A DNA stretch of 64,000 nucleotides from an uncultured Paracoccaceae bacterium (GTDB lineage: Bacteria; Pseudomonadota; Alphaproteobacteria; Rhodobacterales; Rhodobacteraceae). The stretch lies in contig CANMEQ010000005.1 in assembly GCA_947497065.1 (NCBI GenBank), positions 1 to 64,000 on the forward strand, read 5' to 3'. Position numbers and translations under genes: made by a program. The notes under the pieces were generated by a model. That model did not search any database. It had not been told where the DNA came from and was given only the letters and a program-made list of their open reading frames with translations. Shown piece after piece: positions 7,917-16,286 of this stretch. Position 1 is the first letter of the stretch; every line of letters begins with the position of its first letter.

Positions 7917-9995
7917 ATGACACATGCAAAGCGCGCCTTATTGGGCGCAACAGTTCTAACGTCCGCAGTATTTTTGCATGCAACCGTCGCGGTTGCGCAA
8001 GACAATGAAAGCGTCACAGCATTGGGGCGGATCGTTTTAGGGACAGGTTTCGATAACACTGTCGCAATTGATACACCGCAAGCCGTAACGGTTTTAAATC
8101 AAGACGATATCGAAGATCTGCAGGCTTCGACGATTGGCGAATTGTTCGATTTGATCCCTGGGGTGCAGGCAACCGGATCAGGGCGCGCGCTTGGTGAATC
8201 TTACAATATCCGCGGAATCGGGTCAGGTCTCTCTTCGGATGAATCGCGGATTGTCGTTAACCTGAACGGTGCCACAAAATATTATGAGCAATACCGCTTG
8301 GGTAGCTTCTTTTCTGATCCCTTGTTGTTTCGCCAAGTAGAGGTGTTGCGAGGCCCAGCGTCTTCAACTCTATATGGGTCCGGAGCGATTGGTGGCGTCA
8401 TAAACGTAGAAACGCGTGACCCGTCAGAATTTCTTGAAAATAGCGATCGTGCGGTTAGCACGCGATTGACTTACGGGTCGAATGGCGATGAACTTTCCGC
8501 GTCTGTGATCGCAGCCGAACGTGCAGGGGACTCGCTAGAGAATTTAATTGCGCTGAGTTACCGTGAGACAGGAAATTACACAGATGGTTCGGGCAACGAA
8601 GTTGTTGGCTTAGGGGCTGAGGCGCTTTCAGGCTTGGTAAAGTCTCGTCTAACGTTTGGCGATGACCGTGCCCAGGCGCTCACGTTTTCGTATTTGAGAA
8701 CCGACAGCGATAACGAAGATCAATCGTTGGATCAGATCACAGGGCTGAGCCCCTTTTTCGGGACGGTCGACCGGCACATCGTCGATGAAACGTGGACTGT
8801 AAAATACGAAAATGAGTTTTTCGGGAATCCGCTTCTCGATTTGGATGTGACGCTCAACTACTCCGACACGCAGAACACCCAAGAAAATGGGTCTGCAGCC
8901 TGTTTCCCAGGTTTCGGCGCGGTTATCTGCGATTCTGATTACAGCTACGCGACAACGTCGTTGCGGGTCGAAAATGTTTCTGAATTTTCTAGCGAGAATT
9001 TTGAAGCCTACGTGACAACTGGTTTGCAAGTGTCGAGCCAAGAACGCACTGGTGTGGCCGACACACTCCCAGGGATTTTTGACCCATCCGCGGCAACCTT
9101 CCACCCGGAAGGCACGGATGAGAAGATCGGATTTTATGCGCAGGGTGAGTTGGTCTTCAATGATCGGCTGACAGTCATCCCTGGCATCCGGATCGACCGA
9201 GTATTCCTTAGTTCCGAAGAGGATTTTGTAAACGGAGTTGATTTGACGGATTCAACTGAAACGTTGGTGTCGCCAAAACTCGCAGTCGCTTATGAGATCA
9301 ACGATACCTATTCCGTGTTTGGCTCTGTCGCTCAAACGCAGCGCGCACCCACGTTGGATGAACGCTTCACCGTCGCAGACCCCGATGGAACCGGGGACAC
9401 ATTTAGCGTCAACCTTAAACCAGAGACGGCGACCAATGCTGAGATTGGTCTAGCCGCATCCTACTTTGGCATTGTTTCGCAAGATGATGTGTTCGATGTG
9501 AAAGCAACGGCATTTTACTACGATATTGAAAACTATATCGAACGTCTCGGCACAACGACCTACCAAAACGTAGATGCAGCAGAGGTTATGGGGCTCGAAA
9601 TCGAAGCGGCTTACGAGTCTGAGGCGTTTTTCGCGCGCGTTGCGTATTCCGACGTTCGTGGTGAAGACGCGGCAACAGGCGAGTCTCTGTCTTCAATTCC
9701 TGCCCGCAATTTGAATGTCACTTTGGGCGGTCGAACGCAGCGTCTCGGCCTCGAATATGGCGTTCAATCTGCAATATTTGACGACATCAACTATGGCGAT
9801 GGCGAGGAATATTCCGGCTATGCGGTGCATGATCTTTTCTTGAATTGGGAACCCCAGTCAGGGCCGCTTGAAGGCATTGATGTTGGTTTCCGTGTGAACA
9901 ATGCCTTCGACAAAGACTATCAGAATGCATTGATCGATGTCGCCGGCGAAGGACGTTCCTATGAAATCAGCCTCGCCCGTTCTTTCGAGTTTTAA
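7917..9995 (+). CDS. TonB-dependent outer-membrane haem receptor
   Basis: Receptor of 692 residues. A signal peptide ends near residue 28 (VAVAQ), followed by a possible TonB box around LGRIVLGTG, a plug domain with TPQAVTVLNQDDIEDL, VEVLRGPASSTLYGSGAIGG (classical plug end) and a long beta-barrel finishing in Phe (RSFEF). The barrel has QTQRAPTLDERF and NLKPETATNAEIG, which resemble the FRAP and NPNL boxes of haem receptors (HmuR/ShuA). Divergent from hmuSTUV and first in an operon with ExbB, ExbD and TonB, so haem or haemoprotein is the likely ligand. Confidence 0.85.
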   Translation: MTHAKRALLGATVLTSAVFLHATVAVAQDNESVTALGRIVLGTGFDNTVAIDTPQAVTVLNQDDIEDLQASTIGELFDLIPGVQATGSGRALGESYNIRGIGSGLSSDESRIVVNLNGATKYYEQYRLGSFFSDPLLFRQVEVLRGPASSTLYGSGAIGGVINVETRDPSEFLENSDRAVSTRLTYGSNGDELSASVIAAERAGDSLENLIALSYRETGNYTDGSGNEVVGLGAEALSGLVKSRLTFGDDRAQALTFSYLRTDSDNEDQSLDQITGLSPFFGTVDRHIVDETWTVKYENEFFGNPLLDLDVTLNYSDTQNTQENGSAACFPGFGAVICDSDYSYATTSLRVENVSEFSSENFEAYVTTGLQVSSQERTGVADTLPGIFDPSAATFHPEGTDEKIGFYAQGELVFNDRLTVIPGIRIDRVFLSSEEDFVNGVDLTDSTETLVSPKLAVAYEINDTYSVFGSVAQTQRAPTLDERFTVADPDGTGDTFSVNLKPETATNAEIGLAASYFGIVSQDDVFDVKATAFYYDIENYIERLGTTTYQNVDAAEVMGLEIEAAYESEAFFARVAYSDVRGEDAATGESLSSIPARNLNVTLGGRTQRLGLEYGVQSAIFDDINYGDGEEYSGYAVHDLFLNWEPQSGPLEGIDVGFRVNNAFDKDYQNALIDVAGEGRSYEISLARSFEF

Positions 9996-9996
9996 T

Positions 9997-10440
9997 ATGA
10001 AAAATAGATGTTTTGAAAAAGGCCTTGGCCTGGCAATTGCTCTCCTCGTGTCGTTGCCAGCGCCAATCCTTGCCCAAGAGGGAGCCGTAGATGCGGTTCC
10101 CTCGATCAAGGTTGAGTTGAACAGCACGTTACAATTGGACGCGGCATGCCAGCTGACCTTCATGCTGAAAAATGACCTTGCCGCCGATGTCGAGGCGTTG
10201 GTGTTCGAAACTGTTTTGCTGACCACGGCGGGTGCCGTAGATCGCCTGACATTGTTTGATATGCGCGACCTGCCTAGCGGTACGCCTCGTGTTCGGCAGT
10301 TTAATGTCCCTTCGTTGGCCTGCGATGCTTTGGGCCAAGTCTTAATCAACGGCGTTGCCGAATGCTCCGTTGGTGAGAGCGCATCTTGTGCCGACGCCTT
10401 GACCTACTCCTCGCGGATCGACGTGGAGATTTTGGGATGA
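9997..10440 (+). CDS. Secreted four-cysteine protein of the TonB operon (unknown function)
   Basis: Not recognised with confidence. Protein of 147 residues with a signal peptide (hydrophobic core GLAIALLVSLPAPILAQ), so it is probably periplasmic. The mature part has four cysteines (C51, C109, C123, C131), suited to two disulfides, and alternating beta-like segments such as CQLTFMLKND and ALVFETVLLTT, giving an Ig-like impression. I chose ATG 9997, two bases after the receptor stop, because it gives a clean signal peptide. The end overlaps exbB by ATGA. Its position between receptor and ExbB suggests an accessory role in haem uptake or motor assembly. Confidence 0.7.
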   Translation: MKNRCFEKGLGLAIALLVSLPAPILAQEGAVDAVPSIKVELNSTLQLDAACQLTFMLKNDLAADVEALVFETVLLTTAGAVDRLTLFDMRDLPSGTPRVRQFNVPSLACDALGQVLINGVAECSVGESASCADALTYSSRIDVEILG

Positions 10441-11051
10441 ATATCTATGCCGCCGTCCTGCAGCGTTTGACGGCTATTTACGACCTCGGTGGTCCCGTTG
10501 TTCTTTTAATGTTGGGGTTATCCGTCCTGTCGCTTAGCGTCATTCTCTGGAAGATCTGGCAGTTCATCCGATTGGGTGTTGGGCGAGAGGATCAGATTTT
10601 AGTCGCAATTAACGAATGGGATCGCGGCAATCGCGAGGCTGCTGAAAGTGCTTTGCAAAAAAGCCGGAATAGCCTCTCCAACGTCTTGAGAAATACAAAA
10701 GAAAACGCGCCGAAAACGCTGATTGAGGGCAAAGCAGGAGCACATATTACGACCTTGGAAGCAGGGTTTAGAGCCTTAGACAGCATCGCGCAGATTGCGC
10801 CGTTGCTAGGTTTGTTCGGGACCGTGCTGGGCATGATCGATGCGTTTCAAGCGTTGCAGCAGGCTGGAAATTCTGTGGACCCATCACTATTGGCAGGCGG
10901 GATTTGGGTTGCCCTTTTGACCACGGCTGCCGGCCTTGCTGTAGCAATGCCAACTTCTCTGGTTTTGACGTTCTTCGACAGCCGTGTTGCGCGTGAACGT
11001 ATGCTGGCTGAAAGCGCAATTGAATCTAAATTCGCAGCGATGGCGGCGTAA
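10437..11051 (+). CDS. exbB: ExbB/TolQ-family proton channel protein
   Basis: Inner-membrane motor subunit of 204 residues. An N-terminal helix (VVLLMLGLSVLSLSVILWKI) is followed by a cytoplasmic segment and two helices with the conserved APLLGLFGTVLGMIDAF and LAGGIWVALLTTAAGLAVAM regions, which hold the channel-lining Thr residues of the family. ATG 10437 overlaps the preceding stop by ATGA. It forms the ExbB ring that drives TonB with the two downstream ExbD proteins. Confidence 0.92.
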   Translation: MNIYAAVLQRLTAIYDLGGPVVLLMLGLSVLSLSVILWKIWQFIRLGVGREDQILVAINEWDRGNREAAESALQKSRNSLSNVLRNTKENAPKTLIEGKAGAHITTLEAGFRALDSIAQIAPLLGLFGTVLGMIDAFQALQQAGNSVDPSLLAGGIWVALLTTAAGLAVAMPTSLVLTFFDSRVARERMLAESAIESKFAAMAA

Positions 11052-11056
11052 GTGTG

Positions 11057-11443
11057 ATGGCGTTGCGGATCGCGACCCACCGGCGCAAGCGATTGTCGAT
11101 GACGTCATTGATTGATGTTATCTTCCTGCTTTTGCTGTTCTTTATGCTGAGCTCCACGTTCACGCGGTTTTCGGAAATTCCATTGCTCGGGGCGACAGCA
11201 GGCAATGCGACCGCTAACTTAGATACTGCTCCTCTGTTCATTCGATTGGATGATCAGACTGTTCAATTGAACGGTCAAAACCATACGTTTGATACATTGA
11301 TCGATCAGATAGATGAGATTGCAGACAATGAAGGGCAAAGGATTTTGATTGCCCCGCGTGACGCTGTGACGTCGCAACGGCTTGTCGATCTTCTTGTTGT
11401 TTTGGCGGCACGGCCTGATCTGTCCGTGGTTGTGTTGGAGTAG
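11057..11443 (+). CDS. exbD: ExbD-family protein 1 (retains transmembrane Asp)
   Basis: Single-pass inner-membrane protein of 128 residues. The helix SLIDVIFLLLLFFMLSS begins near residue 17 and keeps the family's essential Asp, here D20, which in ExbD/TolR carries the proton step inside the ExbB pore. The periplasmic part contains QRILIAPRDAVTSQRLVDLL. A GTG at 11054 directly before ATG 11057 is an alternative start. It lies 5 bases after exbB and 3 before the second exbD. Confidence 0.92.
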   Translation: MALRIATHRRKRLSMTSLIDVIFLLLLFFMLSSTFTRFSEIPLLGATAGNATANLDTAPLFIRLDDQTVQLNGQNHTFDTLIDQIDEIADNEGQRILIAPRDAVTSQRLVDLLVVLAARPDLSVVVLE

Positions 11444-11446
11444 CAC

Positions 11447-11842
11447 ATGGCTTTGACCAAACGCGCTCGTCGCCCACAATCTGAACCTACGATTGCCTTG
11501 ATTAATATCGTATTTTTGATGCTCGTGTTCTTCATGATCGCAGGAGCGCTGGCGCCCACGTTGGACGATGAGATCAGCTTGATCGATACCGCTGAGCTTG
11601 AGGGCCGCGCGCCGCCAGACACCGCCGTGTTGAGGAAGGATGGTTCGCTCATGTTGCGCGGCGTAGCGGTTACGGCCGAACAAGCCGTGAGTGCCTCACA
11701 AGAAAGACCAAACGGCCTAGACGTGCGCCTGGTCGCGGATCGCGCTGTGCCTGCAAAGGTGTTGATGGCGCAGGTGTCACAGCTTCGTGCGGCGGGAGCT
11801 CAGTCCGTGTGGTTGGTGACTGAACGTGGTGTTGAACAATGA
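11447..11842 (+). CDS. ExbD-family protein 2 (Asn in place of the transmembrane Asp)
   Basis: Second ExbD-like protein, 131 residues, with one N-terminal helix (ALINIVFLMLVFFMIAG) and a periplasmic domain containing LDVRLVADRAVPAKVLMAQV. At residue 20, the place of the essential Asp in its neighbour and in E. coli ExbD, it has Asn. It is otherwise intact in length and layout, so this looks like a specialised partner rather than a decaying copy. It probably forms a mixed dimer with ExbD 1. It overlaps tonB by ATGA at 11839-11842. Confidence 0.9.
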   Translation: MALTKRARRPQSEPTIALINIVFLMLVFFMIAGALAPTLDDEISLIDTAELEGRAPPDTAVLRKDGSLMLRGVAVTAEQAVSASQERPNGLDVRLVADRAVPAKVLMAQVSQLRAAGAQSVWLVTERGVEQ

Positions 11843-12792
11843 AGTATCGGAAATCCACCGCGACATTCCTCGCTGTTTCGGTCGCTATTCATGGCGCATT
11901 CGTTTTCGCGATGTCGGTGCCTGACTCAACGCCAAGCGCAGCCGGACCACCGCCTGCCTTGGTCGCACAAGGCAACAGTTTCGAAGACTTGGCTCAAGGG
12001 GCACAGCCTGCCTCGCCCGAGGTTATGCCTACAACTGATGCTGTCGAACTCGCCGAGCCTCCCCCGGCCCAAGCATCTGCCACGCCTAGGGTGCCTGCAC
12101 AGACCGAAACAGCTATCGCAGGTCTTCAAGTGATGCCCGAAGAACTAAGCGAAACACCGGCCGACATTTCGGCAACGGTATCCGCCCCCAGCTTGCAGCA
12201 CGTGCCGCCAACTGCGCCGTCCCAAGCATCCGTTGCGGAGACCGTGCGAGTTTCTGCTGCGCAGCCGCAAGTTATTGAGGCTCTGCCAGATGTAGAGGTG
12301 CGAGAGGCCACCGCAGAAACCGTGCGCCCATCACGCCGGCCTGCTAATCTGGGACAAACGCCTCCTCCGCCGCCGCCACAACAACCCGCGCGCCAAGCCG
12401 CTTCGTCGCCGCGGGGAAACGCATCTGAAAATGCGCAACGGGGCATCGCGGCAGTCTCTCAAAACCCGGGGCAAGCGACGCAATCGGGGCAGGGGCATCA
12501 GGTTGATCAAGCCGCTGTTGCAGCCGCTCGGCGCGCCGCTGCAAACTATGGAAATGTGGTCATGCGCGAAATAAGTCGGACGCGCCGTCAAAATGTCCGC
12601 GCGCGTGGTGTAGCTACCGTCAGTTTCCGCGTCGGAGCCTCTGGCCAATTGGCGTCTGTGGGCATTGGTCGCAGTTCAGGAGACGCTGATTTGGATAGAA
12701 CCGCCGTTGATCATATCCGTCGTGCGGCGCCATTTCCGCCTCCGCCAGCGGGTGCTCAGACGACCTTTTCGGTACAGTTCCAAGGACGCTAG
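11839..12792 (+). CDS. tonB: TonB family energy-transducing protein
   Basis: Protein of 317 residues. The N-terminal helix near residues 10-27 (SVAIHGAFVFAM) carries the Ser-x3-His pattern typical of TonB. A long Pro/Ala/Glu-rich periplasmic spacer (residues 30 to about 220) includes PPPPPPQQP. The C-terminal domain has VATVSFRVGASGQLASVGIG, SSGDADLDRTAVDHI and APFPPPPAG, standard for TonB C-termini. Last gene of the receptor operon; it likely serves both receptors in the window since no other TonB is visible. Confidence 0.92.
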   Translation: MKYRKSTATFLAVSVAIHGAFVFAMSVPDSTPSAAGPPPALVAQGNSFEDLAQGAQPASPEVMPTTDAVELAEPPPAQASATPRVPAQTETAIAGLQVMPEELSETPADISATVSAPSLQHVPPTAPSQASVAETVRVSAAQPQVIEALPDVEVREATAETVRPSRRPANLGQTPPPPPPQQPARQAASSPRGNASENAQRGIAAVSQNPGQATQSGQGHQVDQAAVAAARRAAANYGNVVMREISRTRRQNVRARGVATVSFRVGASGQLASVGIGRSSGDADLDRTAVDHIRRAAPFPPPPAGAQTTFSVQFQGR

Positions 12793-12832
12793 AACCTTAA
12801 ATGTAACGTGTTTGCAACAGCTCTATTAAGTT

Positions 12833-12856
12833 AGGTGCGACACATTGTTGGCACCT
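12833..12856. promoter_or_regulatory. Inverted repeat AGGTGC-N12-GCACCT before second receptor
   Basis: Perfect 6-base arms (12833-12838, 12851-12856) with a 12-base spacer in the tonB to receptor gap. Candidate operator or leader hairpin; it differs from the other palindromes of the region. Confidence 0.3.
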
Positions 12857-12902
12857 GAAATGTCCCCTTAAAGAGGCAAGATAGGCAGCAAGGATATTCT
12901 AG

Positions 12903-12925
12903 CCCCCTAATAATTTTTCTTGGGG
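12903..12925 (+). promoter_or_regulatory. Possible hairpin covering the ribosome site of the second receptor
   Basis: A CCCCC run (12903-12907) can pair with the GGGG (12922-12925) that forms the Shine-Dalgarno sequence of the ATG at 12934. The loop is AT-rich. This could dampen translation of the receptor. Visible in sequence, function inferred. Confidence 0.3.
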
Positions 12926-12933
12926 AATATCCG

Positions 12934-14931
12934 ATGAAACTTCTAAAACTATCGACCTGTATCGTGCTGGGCATGGGCCCGGCAGCAGCATGGGCACAAG
13001 ACTTAAACGCAACCGAAGATTTTGCCGCAGAGTCTGTTTTCTTGGGCACTATTTTTGTGTCTGCACCACTTAACCCAGAAGCCGAAGATGGCGTCTCAAT
13101 CACCAGTGAAGCATTGGCGTTAAGCAATCCTGCTGACCTGTCCGAACTTTTCGCTGCAGAACCCACGCTATCTGTTGGCGGGGGCATTCCTGTTGCGCAA
13201 AAACTGTACGTAAACGGAATTGAAGAAAACAATCTCGCGATTTCGATCGACGGCGCGCGCCAGAATAACCGTATTTTTCACCACAACACGACGACACTGA
13301 TTGATCCTTCGCTTCTACAAGCGGTGCGGATCGATCCCGGCGTCGCGCCTGCTGATGCGGGGCCTGCCGCATTAGCAGGGGCGTTGGAATACGAAACAGT
13401 AGATGTTGCTGATCTGTTGGACGCTGGGGATGACTTTGGTGGTTCGTTTAAAACTGAATACGATTCCAACGGTGATGTTTTCACAAATAGCCTGACAACC
13501 TATGCGCGCGAAGGGTCGTTTGAGGCGCTTGCATTTGCGCGCTACGCCACCGGGAATAATCGGACGGATGGCAATGACGATACAATCTTTGGGTCAGGCA
13601 CCAACCTGACCAGCCTTCTTGGGAAGTTCGCGTATGAAGCGGAAAACGGCGGTCGCTTCGAGTTTTCTCTTGAAGACGTCGCTGATGATGCGCTGCGCCC
13701 GTACCGTGCTAATATTGGTGCGCTGATTGGTGGGCGGCCTCTACCAGAAACCCGCAGCTACGATTTGACCCGCACGAATGTAAGCCTCGAATATACAACA
13801 ACGGCGCCTACCGATCTTTGGGATCCAACGCTCCGACTGTCATACAGTGGCACTACGTTGGTGAACGACGAAACGGATCTCTCAACCGCGCAATACACGG
13901 AAGGTGAAACCACCAGCTTGAATGGCGAGGTATCGAATACCTTCGCATTGGGCATGGGTGAATTGAATGCGGGGGTCGATTTCTTCAATGACGAAACCGA
14001 CATTTCGTATGAGCTGCTGTCCGACGCTGCAGAGAGCTATACGGCAGGAGAAGAACTCTCAAACATCGGGGTCTTTGCTCAACTGCGTGGTGAGCCGACT
14101 GCGAACACGCGGTTCTCAACCGGTGTGCGGGCAGATTTCCAAAACTTCACTGGGCTTGATGGGTCAACGCAGTCGACGAACGGCGTTTCATTCAATGCGT
14201 CTGGCGAAGTTGATGTGTCTAATAGCGTCACAATTGGTGCCGGATATTCGCATGTTTGGGGCGGAATTGAGCTGGCCGAAAACTATATCCTGAATCCAGC
14301 TTGGGACTATTCAACCGATGAAATCGAAGACGTGACAGCGGACAATTTCTATGTCGCTGCCAGCTATGAAATGGGTTCAACACTCTTCGACGCTAAGGTT
14401 TTCTCCACTGAGATCGATAACTCACGCGCTGCCAGCTACCGTGGTGGCGCCGCTGTGACTGCGGATGTTGAAGCAACTGGCTTTGAGCTGGGCGTTTCGA
14501 CAACGTGGGAAAGCGGTTTCCTCCGTGTCGGGTATGCGAACACCGAAACCGAGGTTAATGGCCTGTCTGCAGATTCCTTCAGCGGGAACTATCTTACCAT
14601 CCCGCTAGGTGAAATTGTCACCGTTCAAGCCGCGCATCAGTTCGAGAACGGTGTGATCTTTGGCGGCAACATTGAGCACGCTTTGGATTACACCTTGACG
14701 GATACGTTGTACACGAGCTCGGTCGACATCGCGGGATATACCGTTGTGAATACCTTCCTGGAGTATAGCCCAGAAAACATCGAAGGCCTGACGGTACGGG
14801 CCGAGGTAAACAACCTGTTTGACGAAGCCTACGTTGCACGCGCGACCTATGGCCAAGACTTCGCCGGCGAGGTCGAGCCGAACTTCGAAGAGGGCCGGTC
14901 GTTTGGCCTAAGTGTCGAATACACGTTCTAA
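12934..14931 (+). CDS. TonB-dependent outer-membrane receptor (probably ferric siderophore)
   Basis: Receptor of 665 residues. Signal peptide to about residue 21 (MGPAAAWAQ), then a TonB-box-like GTIFVSA, a plug with QKLYVNGIEENNLAISIDGA, DPSLLQAVRIDPGVAPADAG and ALAGALEYET, and a beta-barrel ending in Phe (VEYTF). The plug is less canonical than that of the haem receptor and lacks the usual 'RGP.S..YG' string. It stands alone between tonB and a convergent siderophore-reductase operon, so a ferric siderophore feeding the importer at 425-3955 is the best guess. A haem-type ligand cannot be excluded because IDGARQNN resembles haemoglobin receptors. Confidence 0.8.
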   Translation: MKLLKLSTCIVLGMGPAAAWAQDLNATEDFAAESVFLGTIFVSAPLNPEAEDGVSITSEALALSNPADLSELFAAEPTLSVGGGIPVAQKLYVNGIEENNLAISIDGARQNNRIFHHNTTTLIDPSLLQAVRIDPGVAPADAGPAALAGALEYETVDVADLLDAGDDFGGSFKTEYDSNGDVFTNSLTTYAREGSFEALAFARYATGNNRTDGNDDTIFGSGTNLTSLLGKFAYEAENGGRFEFSLEDVADDALRPYRANIGALIGGRPLPETRSYDLTRTNVSLEYTTTAPTDLWDPTLRLSYSGTTLVNDETDLSTAQYTEGETTSLNGEVSNTFALGMGELNAGVDFFNDETDISYELLSDAAESYTAGEELSNIGVFAQLRGEPTANTRFSTGVRADFQNFTGLDGSTQSTNGVSFNASGEVDVSNSVTIGAGYSHVWGGIELAENYILNPAWDYSTDEIEDVTADNFYVAASYEMGSTLFDAKVFSTEIDNSRAASYRGGAAVTADVEATGFELGVSTTWESGFLRVGYANTETEVNGLSADSFSGNYLTIPLGEIVTVQAAHQFENGVIFGGNIEHALDYTLTDTLYTSSVDIAGYTVVNTFLEYSPENIEGLTVRAEVNNLFDEAYVARATYGQDFAGEVEPNFEEGRSFGLSVEYTF

Positions 14932-14939
14932 AAACAAAC

Positions 14940-14964
14940 GGCGCCCGCAGTTTATGCGGGCGCC
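14940..14964. terminator. Bidirectional terminator
   Basis: Perfect 10-base stem GGCGCCCGCA/TGCGGGCGCC with loop GTTTA between convergent genes. On the - strand it is followed by GTTTGTTTTTAG, giving a good T-tract; on the + strand the T-tract is poor. Confidence 0.8.
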
Positions 14965-14993
14965 GACACCTAACATCCGTCTGAGGGCTTGCG

Positions 14994-15788
14994 TCAGGCG
15001 TTTGCGCGCGTTTCCTCTTGCTTGGCTTTTTGGTGTTCGTCTTCGATGAGCCCGATTTTCCAGTACCCTGAAATATAGGCGTCCCCTTTTGGTATCGCGC
15101 GGCGTTTGAGAATTTCTTCGCGTAAGGCTTTGATCATACCACTTTCACCTGCAATGCAGGTTTGGACAGACCCTTCACTGGGGGGCAATTCTTGGATGCG
15201 TTTGATGGATTGAGTTGGTGACTTATGTGGAACGGAATGGATCAACCAGTGCACATCCACGCCCTGCGGTGCATCAATGTTTTGCTGGTCCTCGGGGCTC
15301 GTTATTTCGAGGAAGGCGACACCTTTCGCATCACGCGGCATCGCCTCAAGCGTCACTGCAGCGACTGGCAAGGCCGACATATCTGCAGCAACGATGTAGG
15401 TGTCAGCGTAAAATTCCGCGAGTTTGACGGGGCCGGGACCCGCAAAACCTGCAATGTCTTCCGCTTTACAGCGCCGTGCCCATGAGCTGGCCGGTCCGGT
15501 ATCCCCATGATCCACAAAATCGACATCGAACTGTGCAGTATCGGGCCGTATGTGCCGGATGGTATAGGTACGAACATCAGGGCGCGGACCGTTTTCCAAT
15601 GCGGCAGTAAACGCCTCATCTGATTGGTCAACCTGCGGAATGAAAAGCTTGAAGTGAGCACCTTCAATGCCAGGCTCCAAGGTTTTGACCCATTCTGCAC
15701 AGAAGGTGACCCGGATCATGTTCTTTGTGATCCACGTTTTTGACAATACGTGCATAACGCGCGGTGCTGGTCGGGGAGGGCGTGCCAT
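14994..15788 (-). CDS. Siderophore-interacting protein (FAD-dependent ferric-siderophore reductase, SIP/ViuB-like)
   Basis: Cytoplasmic flavoprotein of 264 residues that would release iron from imported ferric siderophores by reduction. The FAD-binding part includes RPDVRTYTIRHI near residue 95 (the RxYT motif) and HGDTGPASSWA; the NAD(P)H-binding half contains YIVAADMSALPVAAVTLEAM and a C-terminal SGYWKIGL close to the 'YWr.G' ending of the family. Third gene of a - strand operon after two paralogous hypothetical genes (24-base gap). Converges on the second TonB receptor across a shared terminator. Confidence 0.88.
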   Translation of the reverse strand: MARPPRPAPRVMHVLSKTWITKNMIRVTFCAEWVKTLEPGIEGAHFKLFIPQVDQSDEAFTAALENGPRPDVRTYTIRHIRPDTAQFDVDFVDHGDTGPASSWARRCKAEDIAGFAGPGPVKLAEFYADTYIVAADMSALPVAAVTLEAMPRDAKGVAFLEITSPEDQQNIDAPQGVDVHWLIHSVPHKSPTQSIKRIQELPPSEGSVQTCIAGESGMIKALREEILKRRAIPKGDAYISGYWKIGLIEDEHQKAKQEETRANA

Positions 15789-15812
15789 TTATTCCCTTTC
15801 TGGGTTGTGTTG

Positions 15813-16286
15813 CTAGCTGACAGCCCGCAGCTTGGGGGCTGATGGTCTGCGAATTGTGTGGTGATCTGTGCCCAGCGAAAGCGCCAAAGAGAGGCCCGCT
15901 TGCACGGTAGTGGATGACAGCGGTCCATCCACTAGGGCTGCTAATTTCTGGCGCGCGCTCGGCGTGTCATCAACGCGCATCGCTGACAAAATACTGATGA
16001 TCGTTTGCTCATCCTCTGTCAGGCTGTCGCGCATATCGATGTCAAACGGATCATGCGTTGAAAGCGGCAACCTGCGGGACGCTATTAAGGCTGATAAAAA
16101 TACCTGACATCGATGGGCTATAGCCAAGCCGCGGCCCTCGCCCCAGCGTTGTTCTGCAATCCCAAACGCCAGCCGCCATGCGAGTGGCGTGTCGCCCTGC
16201 AATGCAGATACATGATGTCGGATCACAGGCAGCACTGCTGCTTCGATTGGCGATAGGCCTTCAGTCGTTGTTGTTACTTGGTGCAT
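15813..16286 (-). CDS. Hypothetical protein A (diverged paralogue of the upstream gene)
   Basis: Not recognised. Protein of 157 residues, mostly helical, without signal peptide or membrane segment, so likely cytoplasmic. By eye it aligns over about 105 residues with the upstream protein: AVLPVIR with AVLQIMR, PLAWRLAFG with PSMAWMAAL, IAHRCQVFLSALIASRR with IAARTLEALQRVRVSRK, and ARQKLAALVDG with AKMELIMLCEG. Where the upstream protein has a CPCC cluster, this one has DPFDID. It overlaps the upstream gene by 13 bases and precedes the siderophore reductase, so a role in cytoplasmic iron release or in its control is inferred. Confidence 0.75.
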   Translation of the reverse strand: MHQVTTTTEGLSPIEAAVLPVIRHHVSALQGDTPLAWRLAFGIAEQRWGEGRGLAIAHRCQVFLSALIASRRLPLSTHDPFDIDMRDSLTEDEQTIISILSAMRVDDTPSARQKLAALVDGPLSSTTVQAGLSLALSLGTDHHTIRRPSAPKLRAVS

